From positions 1 through 64,000 of the forward strand of contig NZ_PEIH01000003.1 of NCBI RefSeq assembly GCF_002904345.1: a stretch of DNA of 64,000 bases. The letters are read 5' to 3'. The translations under genes and the position numbers were made by a program. This DNA comes from Bacteroidetes bacterium endosymbiont of Geopemphigus sp. Lineage in GTDB: Bacteria > Bacteroidota > Bacteroidia > Flavobacteriales > Blattabacteriaceae. How positions within the stretch are numbered: position 1 is the first letter of the stretch; every line of letters starts with the position of its first letter. This document shows positions 36,201 through 45,663 of this stretch, one piece after another. The notes beneath the pieces were generated by a model that was given only the letters and a program-made list of their open reading frames with translations, was not told where the DNA came from and did not search any database.

Positions 36201-39026
36201 ATGAAGCTCGCAATAGACAAAAGACTTTTTTTACTCGATGCATACGCTCTGATTTTCAGGGGATACTATGCTTTTATCAAGAATCCTCGGATCAATTCTA
36301 GGGGCTTGAATACCTCAGCTATCATGGGATTCACCAACTCTCTTATCGACTTGATCATAAAAGAACGACCTACACACATGGCTGTTGTTTTTGATGTAGG
36401 TCCGGCAAGCATTCGAAAACAGAAGTATCCTCAATATAAAGCCCATAGAGAGGAAACTCCTGAGGCCATTCGCATTGCGGTTCCTTATATTCAGGATATC
36501 TTAAAGGCCTTTCGTATTCCTATTCTCTACGCTGAAGGATATGAAGCGGATGATGTTATCGGAACTCTAGCTCAAAAAGCTGAGAAAAATTCCTATACCA
36601 CTTATATGGTTACCCCTGATAAAGACTTTGCGCAGCTGGTAACCGATCGTATTAAAATCTACAAGCCTGCCGCTAAAGGAAATACCGCGGAGATTATTGG
36701 TGTTCAGGAGGTTTGCCAGCGTTATGAGGTACAAACCCCCAAACAAGTGATCGATATTCTCGGAATGATGGGCGATGCGGTGGATAACATTCCGGGTTTA
36801 CCCGGTGTAGGGGGGAAGACCGCTAAAAAGTTTATTCAGCAATATGGAAGTTTAGAGAATCTATTGAATCATAGCCATGAAATCAGTGGAAAACTAAAAG
36901 AGCGAGTAGAAGAAAATAAAGAATTGGGCTTGCTTTCTAAAAAGTTAGCTACCATTATTACCGACGCTCCGGTGGAATGGGATGAAGAAAAACTTCTGAT
37001 AGAAGCGCCCGATAGGCAGGAAATCCAACGAATCTTTGAAGATCTGGAATTCAGAAGGCTTTTGGATCAGTTTCATCGAATTTTCTCTGAACCCTCTCTA
37101 TCGAAAACCCCTGAGGTTTCCTCTTTGGAGATTTTTTCCACAGGTCAACAAACCCAACTTTTCGATCATTTTCCTCAGGAGCAGATCAAGCCCGTCATCA
37201 CCCACTCGAGCTTTGCCACCCTGGATACTACCGATCATTTTTACCAGCTTATCGATACGCAAGCTGCCTGTAAAATATTGCTTGAAAAGCTTATGAAACG
37301 AAAAACGGTGGCTTTTGATACTAAAGCCACCGGATTAGATGCCCTTAATGCATTCCTTGTGGGCATGGCTTTTAGCTATGAAAAGGGAACGGGCTATTAT
37401 GTGAGCTTTCCGGAAGATTTTGACCAGAGCCTTGCTCTTCTTGAAATATTCAGACCTTTTTTTGAAGACGAGCGTATTTTAAAAGTCGGCCATAATCTTA
37501 AGTATGATCTTAAGGTGCTTTATAAATATGGTTTTTATCCCAAGGGTCCTTTCTATGATACGATGATTGCCCATTATCTTCTTCGACCTGACGTGCGTCA
37601 TAATATAGATGCACTCTCGGAGAATTTCCTGCAATACAAACCCATTTCCATTGAGAGGCTTATTGGTAAAAAAGGAAGAAATCAACTAAGCATGCGCGCG
37701 GTGGAATTATCGCTACAGACCGAGTACGCCGCGGAAGACGCCGATGTCACTTTTCAGCTTAAAGAAGTTTTTGATCCTGAGATTACCCGCTATAAATCTG
37801 AAAAGCTTTTTTATGAGGTGGAAATGCTCTTAATGCCTGTATTAGCTGCCATGGAAATCGAGGGCATTCGCTTAGATGAGTCCGTTTTGAGTGTGCTCTC
37901 CAAAGAGCTCGAGGAAGATTTGGCCCTTATCGAGCAAAAGATTTACCGCTTCGCCGGTGATAGTTTTAATATCAACTCGCCTAAACAGCTGGGAGAGGTT
38001 CTGTTTGAAAAACTCAAAATCGTTAACCGGCCTAAAAAAACTAAAACCGGTCAATATGCCACTTCAGAGGATGTTTTAATAAAATTAGCCCATGAGCATG
38101 CTATAGTGAACGATCTTTTAGAACACAGAGCGCTCCAGAAACTCAAATCTACCTATGTTGATGCGCTTCCTAAACAAGTTGATCGGCAAAGCAACCGTAT
38201 CCACACCATTTTCGGGCAAACCATTACCGTCACCGGTCGCTTAAACTCTACCAATCCGAACCTTCAAAATATTCCCATGCGCAGCGTGCGCGGACAACAA
38301 GTGCGCAAGGCCTTTGTAGCGCGTGATGAGAATCATCTGATTTTATCGGCTGACTATTCGCAAATTGAGTTGCGTATTATCGCTGAATTGAGCGGTGATC
38401 CGAAAATGCGCAAGGCTTTCACTAATGGAGAAGATATTCACGCCTGCACAGCTTCTAAGGTATTCAATATTCCCTTAGAATCGGTCACACGCGAGCAACG
38501 CAGTCAAGCCAAGACGGTTAATTTTGGAATTATCTACGGGGTATCCGCTTTTGGTTTAAGTGAGCAAACCGGTCTTTCTCGCTCCGAGGCTAAAAAACTC
38601 ATCGATGCTTATTATGACACCTATCCAGTGTTGAAAGCTTATATGTCCGAGCAAATTACTCAGGCTCGCGATCGCGGTTTTGTGGAAACCATTTTAGGGC
38701 GCCGTCGTTACCTTCCCGATATCAATTCAACTAATAGCTTGGTGCGCGGACATGCTGAGCGCGATGCCATTAACACTCCCGTACAGGGAAGCGCCGCCGA
38801 TATCATCAAGCTCGCCATGATCGGTATCGATAAATGTTTTAAAGAAAATAATCTTCAGAGCAGGATGCTTTTGCAGGTGCACGATGAACTGGTGTTCGAC
38901 GTGCCAAAACAGGAGATAGATACCGTTGAGCCACTCGTGCGCGCGCAGATGCAAACGGCCGTAAAAACGCGCATTCCACTTTTAGTGAAGACAGGTACGG
39001 GTTGCAACTGGCTGGAAGCCCATTGA
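36201..39026 (+). CDS. polA: DNA polymerase I
   Basis: The 941-residue protein has all three domains. The 5'-3' nuclease occupies about 1-300, with FLLDAYALIFRGYYAF at the start and the GLPGVGGKTAKKFI helix-hairpin-helix. The 3'-5' exonuclease-like domain (about 350-540) has VGHNLKYDLKVL and YAAEDADVTFQL. The polymerase has motif A LILSADYSQIELRI, motif B RSQAKTVNFGIIYG and motif C LLQVHDELVFDVP. In the first exonuclease motif, normally DTETTGLD, the sequence is DTKATGLD: Lys375 replaces the metal-binding Glu, while the other acidic residues remain. Proofreading is therefore probably weak or absent. The gene is long, intact and alone on its strand here. Confidence 0.96.
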   Translation: MKLAIDKRLFLLDAYALIFRGYYAFIKNPRINSRGLNTSAIMGFTNSLIDLIIKERPTHMAVVFDVGPASIRKQKYPQYKAHREETPEAIRIAVPYIQDILKAFRIPILYAEGYEADDVIGTLAQKAEKNSYTTYMVTPDKDFAQLVTDRIKIYKPAAKGNTAEIIGVQEVCQRYEVQTPKQVIDILGMMGDAVDNIPGLPGVGGKTAKKFIQQYGSLENLLNHSHEISGKLKERVEENKELGLLSKKLATIITDAPVEWDEEKLLIEAPDRQEIQRIFEDLEFRRLLDQFHRIFSEPSLSKTPEVSSLEIFSTGQQTQLFDHFPQEQIKPVITHSSFATLDTTDHFYQLIDTQAACKILLEKLMKRKTVAFDTKATGLDALNAFLVGMAFSYEKGTGYYVSFPEDFDQSLALLEIFRPFFEDERILKVGHNLKYDLKVLYKYGFYPKGPFYDTMIAHYLLRPDVRHNIDALSENFLQYKPISIERLIGKKGRNQLSMRAVELSLQTEYAAEDADVTFQLKEVFDPEITRYKSEKLFYEVEMLLMPVLAAMEIEGIRLDESVLSVLSKELEEDLALIEQKIYRFAGDSFNINSPKQLGEVLFEKLKIVNRPKKTKTGQYATSEDVLIKLAHEHAIVNDLLEHRALQKLKSTYVDALPKQVDRQSNRIHTIFGQTITVTGRLNSTNPNLQNIPMRSVRGQQVRKAFVARDENHLILSADYSQIELRIIAELSGDPKMRKAFTNGEDIHACTASKVFNIPLESVTREQRSQAKTVNFGIIYGVSAFGLSEQTGLSRSEAKKLIDAYYDTYPVLKAYMSEQITQARDRGFVETILGRRRYLPDINSTNSLVRGHAERDAINTPVQGSAADIIKLAMIGIDKCFKENNLQSRMLLQVHDELVFDVPKQEIDTVEPLVRAQMQTAVKTRIPLLVKTGTGCNWLEAH

Positions 39027-39042
39027 TGAAAGATGAAATAGG

Positions 39043-39621
39043 CTATTTTTTGTATAGATGATGACTTATAAGATACTCCCATACCCTTATGGGTACAAGT
39101 GGACGTATATTTTTGCCCTCTTTAATACAAGAGCGTATAAAGGAAGCGGAGATCCCCACAAGGGGGGCTTTTACGTAGCGGATTTTTGAACTCTTTTCCT
39201 TAAGGGGCCGAAAAGGAAGACGTGGATATACATAAGGTTTGTAGCGCTCACTCAGTATATTTGCCTCTTTCCATTTGTGGAAATCTCTCATCAAATCTTC
39301 TCCCATAATCAATCGGAAGCGTTCTTTAGGATACTTCTCCTGAAGTATATTAAGCGTATCTATGGTACAGGAAGGTCGAGGTAGCTGAAATTCAATATCG
39401 GATACCCTCATGTTTTTATAGCCTTCAATGGCGAGTTTGGTCATGGCCAGTCGATCTTGTCCCTCTAGAAGATCCGATGGATTTTTAAATGGACTCTGAG
39501 GTGATACGATGAACCAAATTTTTTGTATATCGGTATGTTCGAGTATATGGTTTGCCATGATGAGGTGTCCTATATGAAAAGGATTGAATGAACCAAAAAA
39601 AAGCCCGATTTTCATAATCAT
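39043..39621 (-). CDS. nadD: Nicotinate-nucleotide adenylyltransferase
   Basis: This enzyme adenylates nicotinate mononucleotide in NAD synthesis. The nucleotidyltransferase motif GLFFGSFNPFHIGHLIMANH is at the N-terminus and the C-terminal ISASFIRSCIKEGKNIRPLVP corresponds to the SxTxxR motif region. WFIVSPQSPFK and GEDLMRDFHKW are further family landmarks. The 192-residue length is normal. The start ATG overlaps the TGA of the upstream SDR gene (ATGA), indicating coupling. Confidence 0.93.
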   Translation of the reverse strand: MIMKIGLFFGSFNPFHIGHLIMANHILEHTDIQKIWFIVSPQSPFKNPSDLLEGQDRLAMTKLAIEGYKNMRVSDIEFQLPRPSCTIDTLNILQEKYPKERFRLIMGEDLMRDFHKWKEANILSERYKPYVYPRLPFRPLKEKSSKIRYVKAPLVGISASFIRSCIKEGKNIRPLVPIRVWEYLISHHLYKK

Positions 39622-40634
39622 AAGAATGCTTTCTTATAACGCTCAAGATGCTCATTTAAAGCTGAATCGATCCCCATAAACTGATAACCCAAGGTTTTTC
39701 GTATTTTTTCATTAGAATAATAATTACAGCTGGTTAAGGATTCGACCATACCTGATGAAAGAGGATGGTCACGTCCGCTGAGAAAAGCCCATAATGCGTT
39801 TAATTTAGAAAAATTACGCAGATTTCTTTCGATAATCCCTCGGGGCGAGGAAAGGTTTAAGTCTTTTCGTATTTTTGTAATGATCTCTTTATGAGAGCAA
39901 TTCTCATCGATAAGAATATAATTTTGGTTCATAAATTCATCCCTCATAAGTGCTATACAGCATTTGGCGAGATCTCGTGCGTCTATATAAGCACTCGATC
40001 CTGTGGGATAGAAATACCATCGTTTTTGAATCTCTCTAAAGAGGGCTCCACTGCTGCTCTCCCAAAAAGTGGAAGCCAAAATTATGCCGGGATGGACGAT
40101 AACTGCCTTTAGCCCCTCTTGAATCGCCCTGTATACTTCCATTTCTCCTAAATATTTCGATTGCGCATAGGCAGAAGGTTTCGCGCGTTTTTGGAAGTCA
40201 GATTTTTCGGTGATTTGCTCATGTTTTTTTCCTTCCCCTAAAGTAGCTATGCTGCTGATATGACAAAATCTTTCCACTCCCTCTTCAAGGCAAGCGTTCA
40301 CCAGAGCCGTCGTGCCTTCAACGTTGGTTCGCATGAGCGCTTTTTTTTTCTTTCTGTTAAAATCGACCATTCCAGCTGCGTGGTATACCTCACAAACCCC
40401 CTTGAGCGCCTCATCTAGGGCTGGAATATCTAGTAAATCCGCCTCCGCCCATTCTATTTTTTTAAACAGAGCCTCTGAGTTTTCAGGCTCATAATAGCGC
40501 AATAGACACTGGATATTTTCAAATATGCTGCCTTTCCTTTTCAGCGCGCGAACTTCTTGAGTTCCTTGCAAAAGATATAATAATAAATGACTGCCTAATA
40601 AGCCTGTAGCACCAGTTACCAAGATTTTTTTCAT
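39618..40634 (-). CDS. NAD(P)-dependent epimerase/dehydratase (extended SDR)
   Basis: The 338-residue protein has a Rossmann start MKKILVTGATGLLGSHLLLY (GxxGxxG) and the catalytic YAQSKYLGE (YxxxK), preceded by the Ser-containing CHISSIATLGE. Motifs such as YHAAGMVDFNRKKK resemble dihydroflavonol reductase-like proteins. The substrate is unknown. It sits in an operon ruvC - SDR - nadD with 3-base spacing to ruvC and an ATGA overlap with nadD. Confidence 0.88.
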   Translation of the reverse strand: MKKILVTGATGLLGSHLLLYLLQGTQEVRALKRKGSIFENIQCLLRYYEPENSEALFKKIEWAEADLLDIPALDEALKGVCEVYHAAGMVDFNRKKKKALMRTNVEGTTALVNACLEEGVERFCHISSIATLGEGKKHEQITEKSDFQKRAKPSAYAQSKYLGEMEVYRAIQEGLKAVIVHPGIILASTFWESSSGALFREIQKRWYFYPTGSSAYIDARDLAKCCIALMRDEFMNQNYILIDENCSHKEIITKIRKDLNLSSPRGIIERNLRNFSKLNALWAFLSGRDHPLSSGMVESLTSCNYYSNEKIRKTLGYQFMGIDSALNEHLERYKKAFL

Positions 40635-40637
40635 ACA

Positions 40638-41228
40638 TTATCCACTAAGGCGTTCAGTATTTTCCTTAACAAAAGAAGTCCATCCCTGATAAGAGGATCT
40701 TTTCATACCTTTTACCATGCTTTTGTTCAAATGATGACAAACCGCCGCGGCAAGTCCGTCGCTGGCGTCTAGATGTATAGAAGGTTCCTTTTGCAAGCTT
40801 AAAAGATGTCTTAACATCCCCGCTACTTGCTCTTTCGAGGCGTTTCCATTTCCTGTGATGGACATTTTAATTTTTCGAGCTGAATACTCGGTAATGGGTA
40901 TTTCTCTGTGAAGACCTGCCGCCATGGTTACCCCTTGCGCGCGTCCGAGTTTAAGCATGGATTGCACGTTCTTGCCAAGAAAAGGCGCTTCTATAGCTAA
41001 CTCATCGGGCAGGAACTCATCGATAAGTGAGAGGGTTTTTTTAAAGATTTTCTTTAACCTGAGGTTATGACCGGAAGTTTTCTCTAAAAGTAGCTCATCC
41101 ATTCCTATAAATTCCATATCGGATCTCTTGCTTTTGATCAGACCGAAACCCATAATTCTTGTGCCCGGGTCTACTCCCAATATGATATGCTCTTGGGCAT
41201 CGAGTTCTTTAATTAAGAGATTCTTCAT
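40638..41228 (-). CDS. ruvC: Crossover junction endodeoxyribonuclease RuvC
   Basis: RuvC resolves Holliday junctions during recombination. The 196-residue protein has ILGVDPGTRIMGFGLI with the first catalytic Asp, LAIEAPFLGKNVQSMLKLGRAQG with the Glu, and the C-terminal LDASDGLAAAVCHHLN supplying two more acidic residues. The ATG at 41228 is preferred to a TTG at 41234; either way the gene overlaps the 3' end of the pyrE-pyrF fusion by about 20 bases. Confidence 0.93.
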   Translation of the reverse strand: MKNLLIKELDAQEHIILGVDPGTRIMGFGLIKSKRSDMEFIGMDELLLEKTSGHNLRLKKIFKKTLSLIDEFLPDELAIEAPFLGKNVQSMLKLGRAQGVTMAAGLHREIPITEYSARKIKMSITGNGNASKEQVAGMLRHLLSLQKEPSIHLDASDGLAAAVCHHLNKSMVKGMKRSSYQGWTSFVKENTERLSG

Positions 41229-42570
41229 AAGCAATCCAGCTGTGTTTGCGATAAGCTTTGGCTGATGCTACCGGATCATTCCCTTGGTATACGCCTCTGC
41301 CGACTATAATAAAATCAGTATGTTGTTCATTAAAAGCACGTTGAGGGGTTAAATATTTCTGACCCTTACCATCGCTTATATCCTCAAGATGTACGCCTGG
41401 GGTAAAAAGCAATAAATCCTCAGGGATCCTTTGCTGACATACCGAACCGATGATTTGAGGATGCTTCCGTGATATATTTAATACTTTTTTAGTATAGTTA
41501 GCGTCCATTAACTGGCCCTCTGAAGACATTTTAGCAATGGAAATCAAACCCGAAGAGGATTTTTCAAAGGCGCTAAGGCTTTTGCTTCCGGCTATGAGGT
41601 GCACTGTGACCATATCGGCCCAGTGGGCTATGCGAAAGATCCCTTTATAAAATTGCAAAGCCGTGCTATTTCTAATATCACCGAATTTGCGATCTTCTAT
41701 TAAGAGGAAATGGTTTTTTTGTGCGATTGTTTTGAGCTCGCCGATAAATTCTGCTGAAAAATCTTCGATGATATCCGCGTGAAGTTTAAGTGCGCATAGA
41801 TGCGAACCGGTGGAGCTTGCCAGTTGTAAAATAGACTGACTTTTAGTTAAGTCTGCCGAGAGTATAAGATTGCTTTTTTTCTTCAGCGCGATATCAAGAA
41901 GTTTTCTTCCTGTGGGATGGGTGATTTTTTCTCGTTTCTTTTCGTAAGATATCCTTTGCAGATTTTGCATCTGTAGGGTCTCTTTAAGAAAAGCGCGAAC
42001 ATCCTCTAAAGTTTGTGATTCGAGTAGTTTTTTCTCATCGAGTAAATCCAATACTTCATGAATGTGAAATAAGGCTTGTATGTGATAACCTTTATCGCAC
42101 AATCGTTCCATGCCTCCCTGCTCTCTGTCGAGCACCACGAGAATGGTGCTTACCTGAATTTCTTCTTTTTCAAGGCTCTCTATGGTCTCGAGCAGACTCT
42201 CGCCGCTGGTAATCACATCTTCAATGAGCAGGCAGCTCTGGCCTTTGTCATATAAACCTTCGATAAGGCGTTGAGTGCCATAATCTTTGTTTTCTTTTCT
42301 TTTGATGATCATCGGAATATCGCTCTCCAGAGACAGGGCTGTGGCCATGGGAAGGGCGGCGTAAGGCACGCCGCAGATGAGATCGGTGGGCTTCTTTCGG
42401 GCTTCTTTTTGAAGAATTTTGGCGAGTTTTTTCAGGAGTTCCGGACTCGAAGCGATAGGGCGGAAATCTATATAAAAAGGCGATTTAAGAGAACTTTTAA
42501 GGGTAAAATCGCCAAATTTTATGATCCCTAATTGATATAATTCCAGAAAGAAAGAATTTTTCTCCAGCAC
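41209..42570 (-). CDS. Bifunctional orotate phosphoribosyltransferase / OMP decarboxylase (UMP synthase)
   Basis: This is a pyrE-pyrF fusion catalysing the last two steps of UMP synthesis. The N-terminal half is OPRT: GDFTLKSSLKSPFYIDFRP, PMIIKRKENKDYGTQ, and the PRPP loop LLIEDVITSGESLLET. The C-terminal half, from about residue 210, is OMP decarboxylase with LCALKLHADI and the catalytic LLIEDRKFGDIRNST. The order and the EDRKFxDI form resemble eukaryotic UMP synthases, while typical bacterial PyrF has DLKFHDI. The frame opens at a GTG at 42654 inside pyrD, but the -7 element at 42586-42593 argues for the GTG at 42570 (453 residues). It precedes ruvC. Confidence 0.9.
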   Translation of the reverse strand: MLEKNSFFLELYQLGIIKFGDFTLKSSLKSPFYIDFRPIASSPELLKKLAKILQKEARKKPTDLICGVPYAALPMATALSLESDIPMIIKRKENKDYGTQRLIEGLYDKGQSCLLIEDVITSGESLLETIESLEKEEIQVSTILVVLDREQGGMERLCDKGYHIQALFHIHEVLDLLDEKKLLESQTLEDVRAFLKETLQMQNLQRISYEKKREKITHPTGRKLLDIALKKKSNLILSADLTKSQSILQLASSTGSHLCALKLHADIIEDFSAEFIGELKTIAQKNHFLLIEDRKFGDIRNSTALQFYKGIFRIAHWADMVTVHLIAGSKSLSAFEKSSSGLISIAKMSSEGQLMDANYTKKVLNISRKHPQIIGSVCQQRIPEDLLLFTPGVHLEDISDGKGQKYLTPQRAFNEQHTDFIIVGRGVYQGNDPVASAKAYRKHSWIAYEESLN

Positions 42571-42580
42571 GCCTCTAATT

Positions 42581-42609
42581 TTTGACAAAGGTAAAATTTT
42601 ATACTTTCG
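42581..42609 (+). promoter_or_regulatory. pyrD promoter (TTTG - 17 bp - TACTTTCG)
   Basis: TTTG at 42581-42584 and TACTTTCG at 42602-42609 are spaced 17 bases apart, close to the Bacteroidota -33/-7 arrangement (TAnnTTYG). The pyrD ATG follows 18 bases after, so the leader is very short. Confidence 0.45.
42586..42593 (-). promoter_or_regulatory. pyrE-pyrF -7 element (TACCTTTG)
   Basis: On the minus strand TACCTTTG is an exact match to TAnnTTTG. It lies 15 bp upstream of the GTG at 42570, implying an almost leaderless mRNA, and it falls within the -33/-7 spacer of the divergent pyrD promoter. Confidence 0.5.
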
Positions 42610-42627
42610 AAGCTCGAAAAAACCTAT

Positions 42628-43566
42628 ATGACGCAGGCTGATCTTTCTACTCACTGGGCGGGTGTTTCTTTATCATCCTGTATAGTAAACGCCTCGGGAG
42701 CCTGGTGTAGTACCTTTGCAGAGCTTATGGATTTAACAGAGAGTACATCGGGGGCTGTGCTTACCAAAAGCGCCACCTTATACCCAAGGAAGGGAAATTT
42801 AGAGCCGCGTTATTTTCAGTGGACGTATGGTAGCATTAATTCTATGGGTCTTCCGAATTTAGGCATAGATTTTTATCTGGATTTTATACGATCACAGGGC
42901 GCTAAAAAACCCATTTTTCTTTCGCTCGCGGCCATGAACCCTGAGGAACTTTCCAAGTTGTTACAACGTCTCAGAAAACTTGATTTTCCAGTGGTGACCG
43001 AGCTGAATCTTTCTTGTCCTAACCTCATCGGGAAACCTCAATTGGCCTATGATTTTTCCTGTGTAGAGGAAATTTTAAAGAAGGTTTTTGACTTTTATGA
43101 GTTTCCTCTTGGGGTTAAGCTTCCTCCGTATTTCGATACGATACATTTTGAAGAAATGGCGGAGCTTTTAAATTGCTTTCCTCTAAAATTCGTCACCTGC
43201 ATTAACAGTCCAGGAAACGCGCTTTTTGTAGATCCTCAAACCGAGTCTGTGGTGATCAAACCAAAAGAAGGTTTTGGAGGAATAGGGGGTCCTTGTATTA
43301 AGCCTATCGCATTGGCTAATGTGAACAAGTTTTTTAAGCTGCTCAAATCCGATATACAGTTGATCGGTTGCGGAGGCGTGAGCTCAGGTCAGGATATTTT
43401 CGAGCATATCCTCTGCGGCGCTTCCTTGGTACAGGTAGGTACCCAGCTGATGAAAGAAGGTCCCGGGGTCTTTGAAAGATTGCAAGAGGAATTATGCGTA
43501 ATATTAGATCGAAAATCATATACTTCCATAGAAGAGTTCAGGGGAAAGCTAAAATCTCTTGGGTGA
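42628..43566 (+). CDS. pyrD: Dihydroorotate dehydrogenase, class 1A-like
   Basis: The FMN enzyme oxidises dihydroorotate to orotate, the substrate of the divergent pyrE-pyrF fusion. The 312-residue protein has LNLSCPNLIGKPQLAYDF, in which the Cys of NLSCPN is the catalytic base of the class 1 enzymes. GVKLPPYFDTIHF and CINSPGN follow, and FMN-phosphate binding residues are in LIGCGGVSSGQDIFEHIL and GASLVQVGTQL. The lack of an N-terminal membrane helix and the Cys base place it in class 1. Cys in place of Ser and the lack of a pyrK-like gene suggest the fumarate-using 1A type. Confidence 0.9.
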   Translation: MTQADLSTHWAGVSLSSCIVNASGAWCSTFAELMDLTESTSGAVLTKSATLYPRKGNLEPRYFQWTYGSINSMGLPNLGIDFYLDFIRSQGAKKPIFLSLAAMNPEELSKLLQRLRKLDFPVVTELNLSCPNLIGKPQLAYDFSCVEEILKKVFDFYEFPLGVKLPPYFDTIHFEEMAELLNCFPLKFVTCINSPGNALFVDPQTESVVIKPKEGFGGIGGPCIKPIALANVNKFFKLLKSDIQLIGCGGVSSGQDIFEHILCGASLVQVGTQLMKEGPGVFERLQEELCVILDRKSYTSIEEFRGKLKSLG

Positions 43567-43572
43567 TCTTTT

Positions 43573-45045
43573 TCAATAGGCTCTTGCAAAGAGCACGCGT
43601 TGAGAGGAGGCTTTACCCGAGTATATGCATTTTCCTTCTTCCTTTGGAGAATTTAGCGGTATACAGCGAATCGTGGCTTTGGTTTCCTCTTTTATCTTTT
43701 CTTCGCTTTGAGTCGTTCCGTCCCAATGCGCGGAGAGAAAACCGCCTTTTTCATCTAAGATTTTCTTGAAATCTTCATAATCTTCTACAGGGGTAATCCA
43801 CGCGTTTTTTCGCTTCAGAGCTTTTTTGTAAAGATTTTCCTGAATAGCCTCGAGAAGTTTCGGGATCTGACTTTCGAGATCTTTTTGTAAAACTGATTGT
43901 TTCTCCATCAAATCTCTTCTGAAGAGCTCTGCCTGATGTTTTTCGATATCTCTTGGTCCGATAGTAATGCGCAACGGTACGCCTTTGATTTCATATTCAT
44001 TAAATTTCCATCCGGCCGTCTGGCTTTCCTTATCATCATATTTTACGACGATGCCTTGATATTCAAGGGATGATTTTATTTCCAGGGCGGCTTTCTCTAT
44101 GACTTTGTGTTGTTCCTGGTTTTTATAAATAGGGATGATCACCACCTGAACAGGCGCGAGTTTAGGAGGTAGTACCAAACCATAATCATCCGAATGCGTC
44201 ATGACAAGGGCACCCATTAAACGGGTAGAGGTTCCCCATGAGGTAGCCCATACGTATTGTTGTTTGCCTGATTTATCAAGGAATTTCACATCGAAAGCTT
44301 TGGAGAAATTTTGCCCTAAAAAATGCGAAGTACCTACCTGCAAGGCTTTTCCATCTTGCATCATTGCTTCAATACAGTAGGTTTCTTCCGCCCCGGCAAA
44401 GCGCTCGCTCGGGCTTTTAATTCCCTTAATGACCGGAACGGCCATAAAGTTTTCTGTAAAATCGGCATATACATCAAGCATTTTCTCAGCCTCGGTTATG
44501 GCTTCTTCTTTGCTGGCATGAGCGGTATGACCTTCTTGCCATAGGAATTCAGAGGTGCGAAGAAATAGGCGCGTGCGCATTTCCCAACGTACCACATTGG
44601 CCCATTGGTTGAGTAGCAAGGGAAGATCCCGATAAGATTGAATCCAGCGGCGATAGCTCTCCCAGATAATGGTCTCAGAGGTTGGGCGTATAATGAGCTC
44701 ATCTTCGAGTTTTGCCTGCGGATCCACCATAATACCCTTACCGTCAGGGGTGTTTATCAGTCGATAATGAGTCACCACAGCGCATTCTTTGGCAAATCCT
44801 TTGACATGCTTGGCCTCTTTTGAGAGATAGGATTTAGGAATGAAAAGGGGAAAATAGGCGTTTTCATGACCCGTAGCCTTAAACATTTCATCAAGAGCCG
44901 CCTGCATTTTTTCCCATATGGCAAATCCGTAAGGCTTGATGATCATACATCCTCGAACGCCGGAGCTTTCGGTTAAATCGGCTTTTATTACCAGTTCGGT
45001 ATACCATTTTGAGTAGTCTTCTTTTCGTGAAGTGAGTGAAGTCAT
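43573..45045 (-). CDS. proS: Prolyl-tRNA synthetase (archaeal/eukaryotic-like type)
   Basis: This class II synthetase charges tRNA-Pro. At 490 residues it lacks the editing insertion of the long bacterial form and has the C-terminal zinc-binding-like tail ending in [13 protein letters not shown], as in the archaeal/eukaryotic-like ProS found in many Bacteroidota. Motif 1 region [20 protein letters not shown], motif 2 ([18 protein letters not shown] and [20 protein letters not shown]) and motif 3 ([16 protein letters not shown]) are visible. A TAAATTTG element lies 33-40 bp upstream. Its stop is seven bases from the pyrD stop. Confidence 0.95.
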   Translation of the reverse strand: MTSLTSRKEDYSKWYTELVIKADLTESSGVRGCMIIKPYGFAIWEKMQAALDEMFKATGHENAYFPLFIPKSYLSKEAKHVKGFAKECAVVTHYRLINTPDGKGIMVDPQAKLEDELIIRPTSETIIWESYRRWIQSYRDLPLLLNQWANVVRWEMRTRLFLRTSEFLWQEGHTAHASKEEAITEAEKMLDVYADFTENFMAVPVIKGIKSPSERFAGAEETYCIEAMMQDGKALQVGTSHFLGQNFSKAFDVKFLDKSGKQQYVWATSWGTSTRLMGALVMTHSDDYGLVLPPKLAPVQVVIIPIYKNQEQHKVIEKAALEIKSSLEYQGIVVKYDDKESQTAGWKFNEYEIKGVPLRITIGPRDIEKHQAELFRRDLMEKQSVLQKDLESQIPKLLEAIQENLYKKALKRKNAWITPVEDYEDFKKILDEKGGFLSAHWDGTTQSEEKIKEETKATIRCIPLNSPKEEGKCIYSGKASSQRVLFARAY

Positions 45046-45077
45046 GAGGTGTTGTTATGGTTAAAAACCAAGGGCTC

Positions 45078-45085
45078 CAAATTTA
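45078..45085 (-). promoter_or_regulatory. proS -7 element (TAAATTTG)
   Basis: On the minus strand TAAATTTG fits TAnnTTTG and lies 32 bp before the proS ATG. Confidence 0.45.
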
Positions 45086-45663
45086 TATTAAAAATCACAA
45101 ACAGATCCTTTTTGGAAGGCTCAAAAAATTTCAGTTTAGTTTTTTTTAAATAAAGATGAAACGGTCATGAATTATTTTAAAGGAAGTGTAAAAGAGATTT
45201 TTTATTTGAGAGGGCTCTTTTATAGCTATTCAACTTGTTTACTCTAAGAAGTTGATGAAAGAATAGGATGGTATCTGTTTCAATTCCGTTGCAAATGAGT
45301 TTTTAGAGGATTCATACTAATGATGAAATCGATTTTGATATTTATCGCGTGATAACAGTACAGAGGAATTTTTGAAATTCTGAAATTATAAAAAATAAAG
45401 CTTGATGTCAGTTAATGTATCAAGTATTAAAATTTCTCCGAATTTAATCATGAGAATTTATAAAACCCCTTATTTTTGAGGGTTTGGTATGGAAATAAAT
45501 TATCAGCTTACTATACAAAAACCCTTTTCTCAGAATAAAAAGAGTGAGCCTTATGTATTAAACAGTCTTAATAGTGAGTAATAATTAATCCTTATTTAAC
45601 AGTGATTTAGAACAGAAACGAGTAATTTGGTATTATCAATGCTATGTATATAATTATTAAGAT
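45086..45663. other. AT-rich stretch without recognisable gene
   Basis: I see no open frame of note, RNA gene or repeat. It begins the second decayed island. Confidence 0.4.

Noticed and set aside
42571-42654. Upstream GTG (42654) as start of the pyrE-pyrF fusion
   Set aside because: It lies inside pyrD and upstream of the minus-strand -7 element; the added residues do not look like OPRT.
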